64,000 nt of DNA from Candidatus Leptovillus gracilis (GTDB lineage: Bacteria > Chloroflexota > Anaerolineae > Promineifilales > Promineifilaceae), in assembly GCA_016716065.1 (NCBI GenBank), contig JADJXA010000007.1:1-64000 (forward strand), given 5' to 3'. This document shows, piece by piece, positions 17,018 through 25,750 of the stretch. How positions within the stretch are numbered: the first letter of the stretch is position 1; each line of letters starts with the position of its first letter. Made by a program: the position numbers and the translations under genes. A model generated the notes under the pieces. It did not search any database. It worked only from the letters and a program-made list of their open reading frames with translations, and was not told where the DNA came from.

Positions 17018-18130
17018 GTGACAGTTGAGCTTTACATCCACACCGAATTATCCAATGATGTGAAGGAGCGGCAGGCCACGTTAGCGGCGGCGCGCGCTTT
17101 GTATGATGAATTCCACAATTCGCCAGAGCTTTACCTGTTTATCGCCAACATTGATCCAAAACAAGACCCCGCCTTTGCCGGCCTGACACAGCTAGACGCC
17201 GTTGTGCTTGGCCCACGTTTTGTAACCCTCCTGGAATTTAAAAACTGCTTCAACCCCATTATCGCCACAGACCTGGAAACAACCTGGTATTCGCACAGCA
17301 GCGAAGGCGACGAACCCATGCTGGCAGGGAAGAGTATCAACCCGTTTCAGCAGGTAAGATATGCGCGTAATGTCTGGAAAAATTACCTGCGTCAGGGAGC
17401 AGCTAATGTGCTGAAACCGAGCAGGTTAAACCACCTGCGTTATGCCTTTGAACAAAGCGACGCCTGGTCTCATCTTAGCGCCTGTATTCTTATTTATCCA
17501 GGGCTGCATCCCGATTCACAACTTTCCCCGCTGAAAAAGGCGCAGCTTTGGTGCCACATAGACAGTGTTAGCCAATTGGGCAAACTGTCTTATATCATTG
17601 AATCCCAGCGTCTGATTTTAACGGCCGAAGAGCGTCTGGTTATGACACGCACCCTGTTCCATGCGCGCCCCTGGATGGACAACCGCCTGGGTTTACATGA
17701 CCTACTGGGCTATTTGCATGTGCAAGAGGTGGGAAAGGAGGCGGTTCGCTACCCAATTCACAGTTATCAGGAGTTTACTATCGGCCGTCAAACCATACCT
17801 GCGGGCAAGGGCCACCGCGTTCAACCGCAGCAGACTATTGTGAGCAGTCGCCATACGCGCCTGGAAACAGATGGCAACAAGGTGTATGTGTATGACACCG
17901 ACAGCAAAAATGGTACGTTTGTCAACGGCCGTCAGATCCCCCCGAACTTACCCGTTCAATTACACGGCACACAAGACGTCGTTTCGTTAGGCCCGCCAGA
18001 GAGGCAGGTCTGCACCTTTTGGTTTGAGCCAGAAGCCCCTTACCAGACGCTGCTGCCCACCGAAACGCTGCACCTAGGAAACTCTCCCGACGGTCTGGCA
18101 GCCTTCCATCGGCCTGATTCAGACCAATGA
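17018..18130 (+). CDS. NERD-FHA domain protein
   Basis: A 370-residue protein with two recognisable domains. Residues ~10-120 match NERD (nuclease-related): the strand pattern LDAVVLGPRFVTLLEFKNCF keeps the D...E-x-K active-site arrangement of restriction-like nucleases. Residues ~250-345 are an FHA phosphothreonine-binding domain with IGRQ, SSRHTRL and SKNGTFVNG, all key binding residues present. Translation begins at GTG 17018 behind GGGAGGG. A Ser/Thr kinase gene follows 14 bp downstream, so the FHA domain probably binds a site phosphorylated by that kinase. What the NERD part does is unknown. Confidence 0.85.
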   Translation: MTVELYIHTELSNDVKERQATLAAARALYDEFHNSPELYLFIANIDPKQDPAFAGLTQLDAVVLGPRFVTLLEFKNCFNPIIATDLETTWYSHSSEGDEPMLAGKSINPFQQVRYARNVWKNYLRQGAANVLKPSRLNHLRYAFEQSDAWSHLSACILIYPGLHPDSQLSPLKKAQLWCHIDSVSQLGKLSYIIESQRLILTAEERLVMTRTLFHARPWMDNRLGLHDLLGYLHVQEVGKEAVRYPIHSYQEFTIGRQTIPAGKGHRVQPQQTIVSSRHTRLETDGNKVYVYDTDSKNGTFVNGRQIPPNLPVQLHGTQDVVSLGPPERQVCTFWFEPEAPYQTLLPTETLHLGNSPDGLAAFHRPDSDQ

Positions 18131-18144
18131 CGTGAAACGATAGC

Positions 18145-19668
18145 ATGTTAACCGAAGTTGGACGCTACCAGATCATCAGAAAAATAGGCCAGGGCGGCAT
18201 GGCAGTGGTTTACCTGGCGCAGGATCCGCACATCCACCGCGAGGTCGCCATCAAAATCATGAACACGCAGGCGCTGCAAAGTGAAGAACTGCGCGCCCGC
18301 TTTGACCAGGAAGCCCAGACCATCGCCTCGCTGGACCACCCCTGCATCGTACCCATTTACGATTATGGCGAAGTGGGCGGCGCGCCCTATCTGGTAATGC
18401 GCTATATGGTCGGTGGCACATTGGATAATTGGCTGCGCCAGGGCGCGCTGCCCTTGCCCACCATCCTGGAAATTTTACAGCGTTTAGCCAGAGCGCTAGA
18501 TGAGGCGCATCGCCGCGGCGTCGTCCACCGCGACCTGAAACCGGGCAACATCCTGTTCGATCAGCGCCAGACAGCCTTTTTGTCCGACTTCGGCATCGTA
18601 AAGCGGCTTAACGCCTCCGTCAACCTGACGCAAGGTCTGAGTACGATCGGCACCCCGGCTTACATGAGTCCTGAACAGGCATTGGGCGGCACAGAATTAG
18701 ACGGCCGTGCCGACATCTATTCCCTGGGCGTAGTGTTATTTGAGATGCTCACCGGGCAGCGGCCGTTTCAGGCCGCAGACAGCATGGCGCTGCTGCACGC
18801 CCACGTATATGAACCTGTCCCGCCCCTGCATCAGTTTAACCCCCACCTACCCGACGAGTATCAGCCGCTTGTCGAAAAGGCAATGGCCAAAAAGCGCGAG
18901 CAGCGTTTCGCTACCGCTGGCGAACTGGTACAGGCAATAGAACCGCTGGTTGGTGGCGCGCCGCCGAATGCGGTTGTTCCACCATCGCCGACGTTTACAC
19001 CACCGACGGTGAGCGCTTACCCACTGAAGCCGCCGGATGCTGCCGGCCTTTCCACCGCCGAACGCCTCAAGCGGCAGATAAAACGCCTGCCAGTTTGGGT
19101 GCGCCTTCTGATTATGAGCCTGGCCTTTATTGCGCTGGCCCTGGGCCTGTTCCGCGTCCTGGCCGATTCGGTGGCCGGTTCTTTAACCGGCGCGGCCGTG
19201 ACCACCCCTCCCCCTACCGGCACGCTGCCCGCTTTGGTCGCCCAAGACACACCCGCCAACTTACCTGAGACGGCAACCCTGCCGGCGGGCACATTGGTCT
19301 TGCTGGAATGGGACGACAGCGCTATCTGGCAAAAGAGCAGCAGCGACCTGGCCCGCATCCCATCTGACGGACTCATCTCTTTTGCCGGAACCGAGCCGCA
19401 GACGCTGCAAACCAATGCCGGTTCGCTGGAGCTGATTTTGCCGGACCGTTCCCGCTTGTACCTGGACGCCAATACCACGCTGCAAATTGAGCGGGTGGAG
19501 GGGGTTGGCGGGGCAGAGGATACGGCCGTTACCCTGCTGTCCGGCCATTTGGTGGCCCAACCGGCCGGCCAATTCTTGCGCATCGCCTCCCGCCCGGCTT
19601 TTACGCCGAAGCGCAAACCGGCCTTGTCGGCGTGGAATTTGACGCCGACCGCTCCCATTTTGCTGTAG
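18145..19668 (+). CDS. PknB-type Ser/Thr protein kinase, membrane-anchored, 3' part frameshifted
   Basis: The 507-residue frame holds a complete kinase domain (residues ~7-270): glycine loop GQGGMAVV, Lys37 in VAIKIM, HRDLKPGNILFD, SDFG and SPEQ. A Pro-rich linker leads to one membrane helix (~317-339) and an outer FecR-like beta domain (LILPDRSRLYLDANTTLQIE). The last ~25 residues (from RPAFTP) look wrong: in another frame the same DNA continues the FecR domain as GFYAEAQTGLVGVEFDADRS. One base missing near 19591-19595 explains this. The full protein would then run to 21131. Confidence 0.88.
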   Translation: MLTEVGRYQIIRKIGQGGMAVVYLAQDPHIHREVAIKIMNTQALQSEELRARFDQEAQTIASLDHPCIVPIYDYGEVGGAPYLVMRYMVGGTLDNWLRQGALPLPTILEILQRLARALDEAHRRGVVHRDLKPGNILFDQRQTAFLSDFGIVKRLNASVNLTQGLSTIGTPAYMSPEQALGGTELDGRADIYSLGVVLFEMLTGQRPFQAADSMALLHAHVYEPVPPLHQFNPHLPDEYQPLVEKAMAKKREQRFATAGELVQAIEPLVGGAPPNAVVPPSPTFTPPTVSAYPLKPPDAAGLSTAERLKRQIKRLPVWVRLLIMSLAFIALALGLFRVLADSVAGSLTGAAVTTPPPTGTLPALVAQDTPANLPETATLPAGTLVLLEWDDSAIWQKSSSDLARIPSDGLISFAGTEPQTLQTNAGSLELILPDRSRLYLDANTTLQIERVEGVGGAEDTAVTLLSGHLVAQPAGQFLRIASRPAFTPKRKPALSAWNLTPTAPILL

Positions 19669-21131
19669 ACTGTCTGCAAAACGGCTGCGCCCTGGTGATT
19701 TCCGTCAACCAGCGGCTGGATATGGCCGCCGGAGAAGGGCGCATTGTCGAGCGCGACGTGCTGGTAGACCCCGGCGGGGCGCGCTACGAGCGCTACGCCG
19801 CCTGGTTAAGCGCGCCGCCGCTGCCGACGCGGACCCCCTCGCCGGCGCCCGATTCCCCTGTCGCCGACCCGACGACCAGCGCCACGCCATCTTTATTAGC
19901 CACGCCAACCGCCGCAACTACACCTGATCTGGTTATTCCCCGGCAGGGTGTGTTTACGATTGGGCGGTCGGTGCGCGGCGCGGCGTTGGAGGCTGTGCGT
20001 CTGGGCAATGGGCGGCGGCAGTTTATCCTGGTGGGCGGCATTCACGCCGGGTACGCGCCCAACACCGTGCAGTTAGCCGACCAACTGATCGCTTATTTTA
20101 GCGCCAACCCCACGGCCGTTCCCGCCGATGTCACCCTTACCATCATCCCCAGTCTGAACCCGGACGCTGCCGCCGCCACCAGCCGCCTGGCCGGGCGGCT
20201 GAACGCCAACGGCGTGGACCTGAACCGCAACGCCGACTGCCGCTGGCTGGCCGACCCGCTGGTTTTGGGCAGCGTCGCCCCTGGCGCTGGCGGCGCGGCC
20301 CCGTTTTCCGAGCCGGAATCGCAGGCGTTGCGAGACTTCATCAACCAGCAGCAGCCAACGGCCGTTTTGCTGCTGGCGGCGCACGGGCTGAACTATGGGG
20401 TGGCCTCGCCGGGCGCCTGCCTGGAGCGCAGCCTGGTCTCTGTGTCACTGGCAAAGGTGTACGGCCGTGCCTCCGGCTACCGCTTCCCAGACAGCAACAA
20501 CGATGGCATTGTGCAACCCGATTTGCAGCTCACTGGCGACCTGACCAACTGGCTGGATGGCAGCGGCATTCCGGCCATCGCCGTGCTGCTGCCCAAGTAC
20601 GAGGCGACGGATTTTGAGCTGAACCTGGCGGGGATTACGGCCGTACTTACCAGTTACAACGGCCCAGAAGAGACCACAAGCAGCCCGGCCACGCCAACGG
20701 CCGTCTGCGGACCAGCTGTCATTGCCTGGCCGTCGGTTTACAGCCAACACCAGACCACTTTGGGCTGCGCCAGGAACGAAACACAGCGTCCAGCCGCCGC
20801 CACCCAGCGCTACGCTAACGGCCGGATGATCTGGCGTGGTGACAGCAACGAGGTTTACGTGTTGTACGCTGACAACACATTGGCCGTCTATGGGGTAAGT
20901 ACGGCCGCTGCCTACCAGGAAACAGCCATGCTCAAAGGGGCTTTTGGGCAGGTGTGGCACACCAGGCCGGGCGTCAGCCAGAAATTAGGCGAGCCACAAG
21001 AAGCCGAGTACGCCATCAACGACATGGTCATCCAGGACTTCCAGGCCGGCGCGCTGTTCAATTACACCGGCGCCGGCGGCGTGTTTGTGCTGCTGACCGG
21101 GCAAAATCGTTGGCTATTGGCCCAAGAGTAA
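19632..21131 (+). CDS. M14-carboxypeptidase-like extracellular region, probably the C-terminal part of the kinase gene
   Basis: The frame gives 499 residues from 19632 but is coding from about 19596. It starts with the end of the FecR-like domain, then a Thr/Pro/Ala linker, then an M14-like domain with ILVGGIHAGYAPNT, VDLNRNADCRW, APFSEPESQALRDFI, LLAAHG and PKYEATDFELNLAG. In relatives the first motif is usually HGGYE; here Ala replaces the zinc-binding Glu, so catalysis is doubtful. The last ~120 residues form a domain (GRMIWRGDSNEVYVLYAD) seen in other Chloroflexota surface proteins. It is best read as one gene with the kinase, broken by an indel. Confidence 0.75.
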   Translation: MEFDADRSHFAVDCLQNGCALVISVNQRLDMAAGEGRIVERDVLVDPGGARYERYAAWLSAPPLPTRTPSPAPDSPVADPTTSATPSLLATPTAATTPDLVIPRQGVFTIGRSVRGAALEAVRLGNGRRQFILVGGIHAGYAPNTVQLADQLIAYFSANPTAVPADVTLTIIPSLNPDAAAATSRLAGRLNANGVDLNRNADCRWLADPLVLGSVAPGAGGAAPFSEPESQALRDFINQQQPTAVLLLAAHGLNYGVASPGACLERSLVSVSLAKVYGRASGYRFPDSNNDGIVQPDLQLTGDLTNWLDGSGIPAIAVLLPKYEATDFELNLAGITAVLTSYNGPEETTSSPATPTAVCGPAVIAWPSVYSQHQTTLGCARNETQRPAAATQRYANGRMIWRGDSNEVYVLYADNTLAVYGVSTAAAYQETAMLKGAFGQVWHTRPGVSQKLGEPQEAEYAINDMVIQDFQAGALFNYTGAGGVFVLLTGQNRWLLAQE

Positions 21132-21136
21132 GCGCT

Positions 21137-21188
21137 ACTTGATCATCTAGAAACTACATGGCCCAGATTGGTCCAATCTAAAAAATAG
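21137..21188. repeat. Dispersed palindromic repeat, family C, copy 2
   Basis: In reverse complement it matches 1616-1680: TTTTTTAGATTGGACCAATC, then TGGGCCATGTAGTTTCTAGATGATC-like sequence, with one palindrome instead of two. It lies between convergent genes and directly beside a family B copy. Confidence 0.7.
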
Positions 21189-21215
21189 TGGTAACTATAC
21201 AGCCCCTCTGGGATT

Positions 21216-21320
21216 GCACCACGAAGACACGGAGACTTGTCCTGAGTGAAACCGAAGGAACACGAAGGATTTACAGGCTAAATCTCCGTGCCCTCCGTGC
21301 CTCCGTGGTGAATAGTTACC
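21216..21320. repeat. Dispersed repeat, family B, copy 2, reaching into nadE
   Basis: It runs from GCACCACGAAGACACGGAG to CTCCGTGGTGAATAGTTACC and aligns with the reverse complement of 8318-8428. Its right part encodes the last residues of NadE (VVTIHHGGTEGTEI) and supplies the stop codon. Confidence 0.75.
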
Positions 21321-23404
21321 ACTTGCGATTGGTTGACCTGTTCATCTATGCGACGAAACTGCCAGGTCCAACGGGTATTGTAAAGGAACTGGCGCAGGTC
21401 GAAGCGGTTGTCGTCCGGTGAGTAAGATTCGGCGTGGTAGGCGGGCGTCAGCACGGTGGTTTTGTGCCGGTTGATGGCGTAAGCGCGGAAGAAATGTTTC
21501 ACCTTGGCGGCCACTTCTTCCGGTGGCAGATGGTCCCACTCGACGACTAATTTTTCATACATAGCCAGCGGGCCGCAGCGCTGCACCTTGCGCAGGCGAC
21601 CAAAGTGGCTCAATTCTTCATAGGTCATGCCCATGTCGGCTTCGTCTAGTTGGGCGTAGGCGGCGGTGATGGGTTCCAGTTCGGCTGTCGGCGGGGCAGC
21701 GGCCACAGCGTAGAGGGCGGTGTAGCCGCGCGTTGCGGCGGCCCAGCGCAAAAAGCGGCGCAAATCAACCTTGCTGATGCCGCCGATGGGGTTGATGTCG
21801 GCGCTGCTGCAATCGTATTTGGTCAGGTAGCCGCGCAAAGCCTCGTCCACGTTGCCTGTGCCTAAAACGAGGAGGGAACCGGCACGGCCGTTCACCCACA
21901 ACAGCAGCTGCGCCAACAAATAAGACAACACCATGCGCAGCCGCGCCTGGATATTTTGCAGCGCCAGGTTTTCCCTGTCCGAACCGCCATGGGCTTTAAA
22001 GCGCGGCGTCTGGCCGGTGACGCTGATGAACAGCTTTTGCACGGCCGTAATCACCGGATCAATTTTAATATCCAAATGTGACGCGCCAATTTGCGCCGCC
22101 AGTTGTTTGGCTCGCTGGCGCGTGGCTTTGGAACTGTTCTGCGTGCCCATGTAGCCGGTGTAGAGGATGCGCCCGGCCAATGCGGCCGGGTCGGTGGGCA
22201 GATAAGTGTCGTCGGTCCCGGCAATGCGGCGGGCATCGGCGATAACTTGGGCGTTGCCGGCCTCGGCCTCAGCGGCGACCATCTGGCACATGATGCCCAC
22301 CTGCGCCGCCACCGCTGCACTGTCCGCGCCGCCGGATAGGGGGATAAAAAAGCCATTCATGCCCGAACGGCGCAAATAGTCCCACAACCAGCAAGCCGGC
22401 CCAAAGCCAATCTCTTCCTCTGGCGTGTGGTAGCGCACCGCGATGGCGGCTGACGGCCGTCGGCTGACGACCACCGCCCCATCGGTCAGATCAAAATCCA
22501 CGACGATGCGCGGTACGGGGGCCGCTGCGCTGGCCTGCACCTGGCGGCTGCCAATGGCGCCCCGGTAAGAACGCACTTCCTCCAAATCCACCGTAGCTGT
22601 AATCACTTCCACGTCACGCGGCGAAAATTGGGAACCTTGGGCGACAATACGGCCGTTTACGGCAATCAGGGCGCAGCCATCAAAATACAGCCGCCCGCCG
22701 TCGCAGCCTTGTTGGTTGGCGTAAAGGTAGACGCCACCGCCTTTGCTCGTCGCGTTCTGGATCAGGTCTATGCGGCGGTGGAGTTTACGCAGTTCGTGGT
22801 GGCTGCCGGAGCCATTGGCGAGAATTTCCACCCCGTCCAATCCCAGGTAGACGTTGGGGCTGTCTACGGCGAACAGTTCCTCGCAGCTTTCAGACGCCAG
22901 CACGGTGTCGCGGGTGGCGATGGCCGCATCGCCAAAGGGCACGCTGTCTTGGCCGGTGATGGCGCGGATGGCGCGCGGCAGGGCGTACTCTTCGAGAGTG
23001 CGGCGGTGCGGCCAGGGTGCGAACCAGCGCGGCTCGCGGTAGTTGCCATCGTCAGCCAGGATAAGTTTAGGGCGGATGAGGAGGATACGGCCGTTCAAGG
23101 CCAACACCCGACAGTTGTAACGCACATTCTGGTGCATCACCGGCAGTCCGATGTCGCATAAGATGTCGTTGGTCAGGTCGCCGGACAGCAGTTCGCCCAG
23201 GCATTCCCAGGAGTGGCGCAGGGTGTCGCCCTCGAGGAAGGCGTCTTCGCAGCCGTAGCCGGGAATTTCCAGCTCTGGCCCCAACCGATATCTGGCGCCG
23301 GCGGCTTTGGCCTGCCGGATAGATTCGCCGATGCGCTGCAAGTTGCCGTCGAAGTCTAAAGCCCATTGGTTCAAATTACAGGTTGCCAGGGTGGTTAATT
23401 GCAT
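21278..23404 (-). CDS. nadE: Glutamine-dependent NAD+ synthetase
   Basis: This makes NAD+ from deamido-NAD+ using glutamine. The 708-residue protein has an N-terminal nitrilase-type glutaminase (Glu in PELEIPGYGCEDAF, Lys in LIRPKLILADDGNYREPRWF, Cys in SESCEELF) and a C-terminal synthetase with the P-loop PLSGGADSAAVA. The start at 23404 has AAGGA 7 bases upstream. The final ~15 residues are encoded by an inserted dispersed repeat and are unlikely to be ancestral. Confidence 0.94.
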   Translation of the reverse strand: MQLTTLATCNLNQWALDFDGNLQRIGESIRQAKAAGARYRLGPELEIPGYGCEDAFLEGDTLRHSWECLGELLSGDLTNDILCDIGLPVMHQNVRYNCRVLALNGRILLIRPKLILADDGNYREPRWFAPWPHRRTLEEYALPRAIRAITGQDSVPFGDAAIATRDTVLASESCEELFAVDSPNVYLGLDGVEILANGSGSHHELRKLHRRIDLIQNATSKGGGVYLYANQQGCDGGRLYFDGCALIAVNGRIVAQGSQFSPRDVEVITATVDLEEVRSYRGAIGSRQVQASAAAPVPRIVVDFDLTDGAVVVSRRPSAAIAVRYHTPEEEIGFGPACWLWDYLRRSGMNGFFIPLSGGADSAAVAAQVGIMCQMVAAEAEAGNAQVIADARRIAGTDDTYLPTDPAALAGRILYTGYMGTQNSSKATRQRAKQLAAQIGASHLDIKIDPVITAVQKLFISVTGQTPRFKAHGGSDRENLALQNIQARLRMVLSYLLAQLLLWVNGRAGSLLVLGTGNVDEALRGYLTKYDCSSADINPIGGISKVDLRRFLRWAAATRGYTALYAVAAAPPTAELEPITAAYAQLDEADMGMTYEELSHFGRLRKVQRCGPLAMYEKLVVEWDHLPPEEVAAKVKHFFRAYAINRHKTTVLTPAYHAESYSPDDNRFDLRQFLYNTRWTWQFRRIDEQVNQSQVVTIHHGGTEGTEI

Positions 23405-23593
23405 AATCGTATCCTTTTAGAAATTGTGTCGTGGTGCATAGCGTAGCGGAAACACGGCCGTTTCTCAACCCTTCCCCACCACGACGGTGCGAACCAAATA
23501 TGGAATTGATGGGCCAACGTTGGCTGGCAATAGCCAGCAGGGGCAGGCTGTGTTAATATCGGCGCAAATCTGACAACCTATTGGATACCCTTG

Positions 23594-23908
23594 ATGGCGA
23601 AAGAACAACCAAAGAAACCGCGCCGCGTCAGCGACGATGAAGTACGCGAAACCCTATTACAAATGTGCCGCGCCGCCGGCCTGGACGACTCCGTGCGCCC
23701 AGAGGACGTGGCCCGCGCCATTTTGCCCGACTTCTGGCAAACTCTGCTCAAGCGCATTCGCCTGATGGCGAAGCAGCTTACCGTCGCCGGTAAGCTGACC
23801 ATTCTGCGCAAAGGCGAACCGGCCGACCCGGCTGATTTTAAGGGACTCATCCGCCTGCAAATTACCGAATTGGGCTTGCAGACCGATGAATCGGATGAAG
23901 AGGAATAG
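23594..23908 (+). CDS. DUF3253 domain protein
   Basis: A 104-residue, highly charged protein that looks like a small winged-helix-type fold. It matches DUF3253 in RPEDVARAILPDFWQTLLKR, GKLTILRKGEPADPADFKG and IRLQITE. The start is ATG 23594, three bases after an alternative TTG. It is followed after 38 bp by the aldo/keto reductase. Function unknown. Confidence 0.75.
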   Translation: MAKEQPKKPRRVSDDEVRETLLQMCRAAGLDDSVRPEDVARAILPDFWQTLLKRIRLMAKQLTVAGKLTILRKGEPADPADFKGLIRLQITELGLQTDESDEEE

Positions 23909-23946
23909 AAGCCGAACCGACACAAATTTTTCTTAAGGAGTTTAAC

Positions 23947-24960
23947 ATGGAATACCGCCGCTTAGGCAAATCAGGCTTACAGGTCAGCGCCCTCTCGTTT
24001 GGCGCGTGGGTTACTTTTGGCAATCAGGTGGATATTGATGCCGCCCTGGAAATCATGGCGGCCGCTTATGACGCCGGCGTCAACTTCTTCGACAACGCGG
24101 AAGTATATGCCCAGGGGCAGGCGGAAACAGTGATGGGCGCCGCGCTGCAAAAAGCGGGTTGGCGTCGTGACAGCTACATCGTCTCCAGCAAGGTGATGTT
24201 TGGCAGCGTGCCCAATGCCCAACCCAACCAGCGTGGGCTAAACCGTAAGCACATCTACGAGGCGTGTCATCAGGCGATGGCGCGGCTGCAAGTGGAGTAC
24301 CTGGACCTCTACTTCTGCCATCGCCCCGACCCCACCGTACCGATGGAAGAAGTGGTGCGGGCCATGACCGAACTCATTCAGCAAGGCAAGGTCTTTTACT
24401 GGGGCACGTCGGAATGGTCGGCGCAGCAGTTGATGGAAGCCTACAGTGTGGCGCGCCAGTACAACCTCATTCCGCCGACGATGGAGCAGCCGCAGTATAA
24501 CATGTTTCATCGCCACACCGTTGAGGTGGAGTACGCCCGCCTCTACGAAGCTATTGGCCTGGGCACCACCATCTGGTCGCCGCTGGCCTCCGGCATTCTG
24601 ACGGGCAAGTACAACGAGGCTATCCCAGACGATTCACGCATGAAACTGCCCGGTTACGAGTGGCTGCGGCGTATGTTGGAGAGCGAAGATGGGCAAAAAC
24701 GGCTGGCGACAACGCGGGAATTAACGGCCGTCGCCGACGACCTCGGCATCAGCATGGCCCAACTCGCCATCGCCTGGTGTGTGAAGAACCCCAACGTCAG
24801 CACCGTCATCACCGGGGCCTCCCGCGCCGCCCAGGTAACGGAAAACATGAAGGCGATGGACGCCGCCGCCCAATTGGACGCGGATGTGCTGGCGAAGATC
24901 GAGTCTATTTTGAACAACAAGCCGAAAGGCATGGATTTTCAACTAGCCAATAGTCAATAG
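23947..24960 (+). CDS. Aldo/keto reductase, potassium-channel beta-subunit type
   Basis: A 337-residue NADPH-dependent oxidoreductase with the TIM-barrel signatures GVNFFDNAEVYAQGQAE (catalytic Asp and Tyr), SSKVMFG (Lys) and LDLYFCHRPDP (His), and C-terminal TVITGASRAAQVTENM for cofactor binding. It resembles YghZ/Kv-beta reductases acting on small aldehydes. TAAGGAG precedes the start. The stop codon lies inside a run of 7-bp repeats. No partner channel gene is present. Confidence 0.92.
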   Translation: MEYRRLGKSGLQVSALSFGAWVTFGNQVDIDAALEIMAAAYDAGVNFFDNAEVYAQGQAETVMGAALQKAGWRRDSYIVSSKVMFGSVPNAQPNQRGLNRKHIYEACHQAMARLQVEYLDLYFCHRPDPTVPMEEVVRAMTELIQQGKVFYWGTSEWSAQQLMEAYSVARQYNLIPPTMEQPQYNMFHRHTVEVEYARLYEAIGLGTTIWSPLASGILTGKYNEAIPDDSRMKLPGYEWLRRMLESEDGQKRLATTRELTAVADDLGISMAQLAIAWCVKNPNVSTVITGASRAAQVTENMKAMDAAAQLDADVLAKIESILNNKPKGMDFQLANSQ

Positions 24961-24980
24961 CCAATAGTCAATTGTCAATA
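24948..24980. repeat. Heptad tandem repeat across a gene junction
   Basis: Four 7-bp units CAATAGT CAATAGC CAATAGT CAATTGT plus a partial CAATA. They span the aldo/keto reductase stop codon and run up to the next start codon. Confidence 0.85.
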
Positions 24981-25750
24981 TGATGGCGTGGAAGTTGCCC
25001 CATACTGGCTTGCTGCCGGATAGTATGCCAACGGCCGTTCTCACCTGTGGCGATCCTGAGCGCGCGGCCCAGATCGCCGGTTATTTTGAAGACGCGGTGT
25101 GCCTGGCCCGGCAGCGCGAATACCACACCTACCGAGGGATGTATCGGGGTACGCCGGTGGCTGTTTGTTCGCATGGCATTGGCGCGCCCGGCGCGGCCAT
25201 CGCTTTTGAAGAGTTGATTGCCGCCGGGGCGCGCCAACTGCTGCGTGTGGGCACGTGTGGCAGCTTGCAGCCTCATGTTCGTCCTGGCGACCTGGTGGTG
25301 GCAGTGGCCGCAGTGCAGCATACGGGATACGGCCGTGAGGCAGCCCCGCCGGGCTACCCGGCCATCGCCGACCTGAACCTGACGCAAGCGCTGCGCCAGG
25401 GTGTGCAGGCCGGCGGCCACCCCCATCACAGTGGACTGGTGCTAACGCGCGATGCGTTTTTTGCCGGTACGCCAACGGCTTACGCGCCGGATTATGCCGC
25501 ACTATCGGCGGCCAACGTGCTGGCGGTGGAGATGGAATGCGCAGCGCTGTTCCTGGTGGGCAGTTTGCGGCGTGTGGCGACGGCCGCGATTCTGGCCGTC
25601 AATGGCTCCGTGTTGGAAAAACCGGAAGCTATGGACACCTTTGCCGCGTTTGAAACTGTGGTGGCAACGGCCGTGCGCGCCGGAATTGAAGCAGCGTTGG
25701 CGACGCTTGTGGGGATTGGGGATGGACGATTGACGGAACACAAAATATGA
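24980..25750 (+). CDS. Purine/uridine nucleoside phosphorylase family protein
   Basis: A 256-residue member of the PNP/UDP phosphorylase family, which splits nucleosides with phosphate in salvage. It shows LTCGDPERAAQIA (phosphate site), SHGIGAPGAAIAFEELI, LLRVGTCGSLQPHVRPGDLV and the ribose-binding VEMECAALF. The order resembles uridine phosphorylase or DeoD; the substrate is not fixed. Translation starts at 24980 or the next codon. The stop overlaps the GNAT start by 4 bp. Confidence 0.9.
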   Translation: MMAWKLPHTGLLPDSMPTAVLTCGDPERAAQIAGYFEDAVCLARQREYHTYRGMYRGTPVAVCSHGIGAPGAAIAFEELIAAGARQLLRVGTCGSLQPHVRPGDLVVAVAAVQHTGYGREAAPPGYPAIADLNLTQALRQGVQAGGHPHHSGLVLTRDAFFAGTPTAYAPDYAALSAANVLAVEMECAALFLVGSLRRVATAAILAVNGSVLEKPEAMDTFAAFETVVATAVRAGIEAALATLVGIGDGRLTEHKI

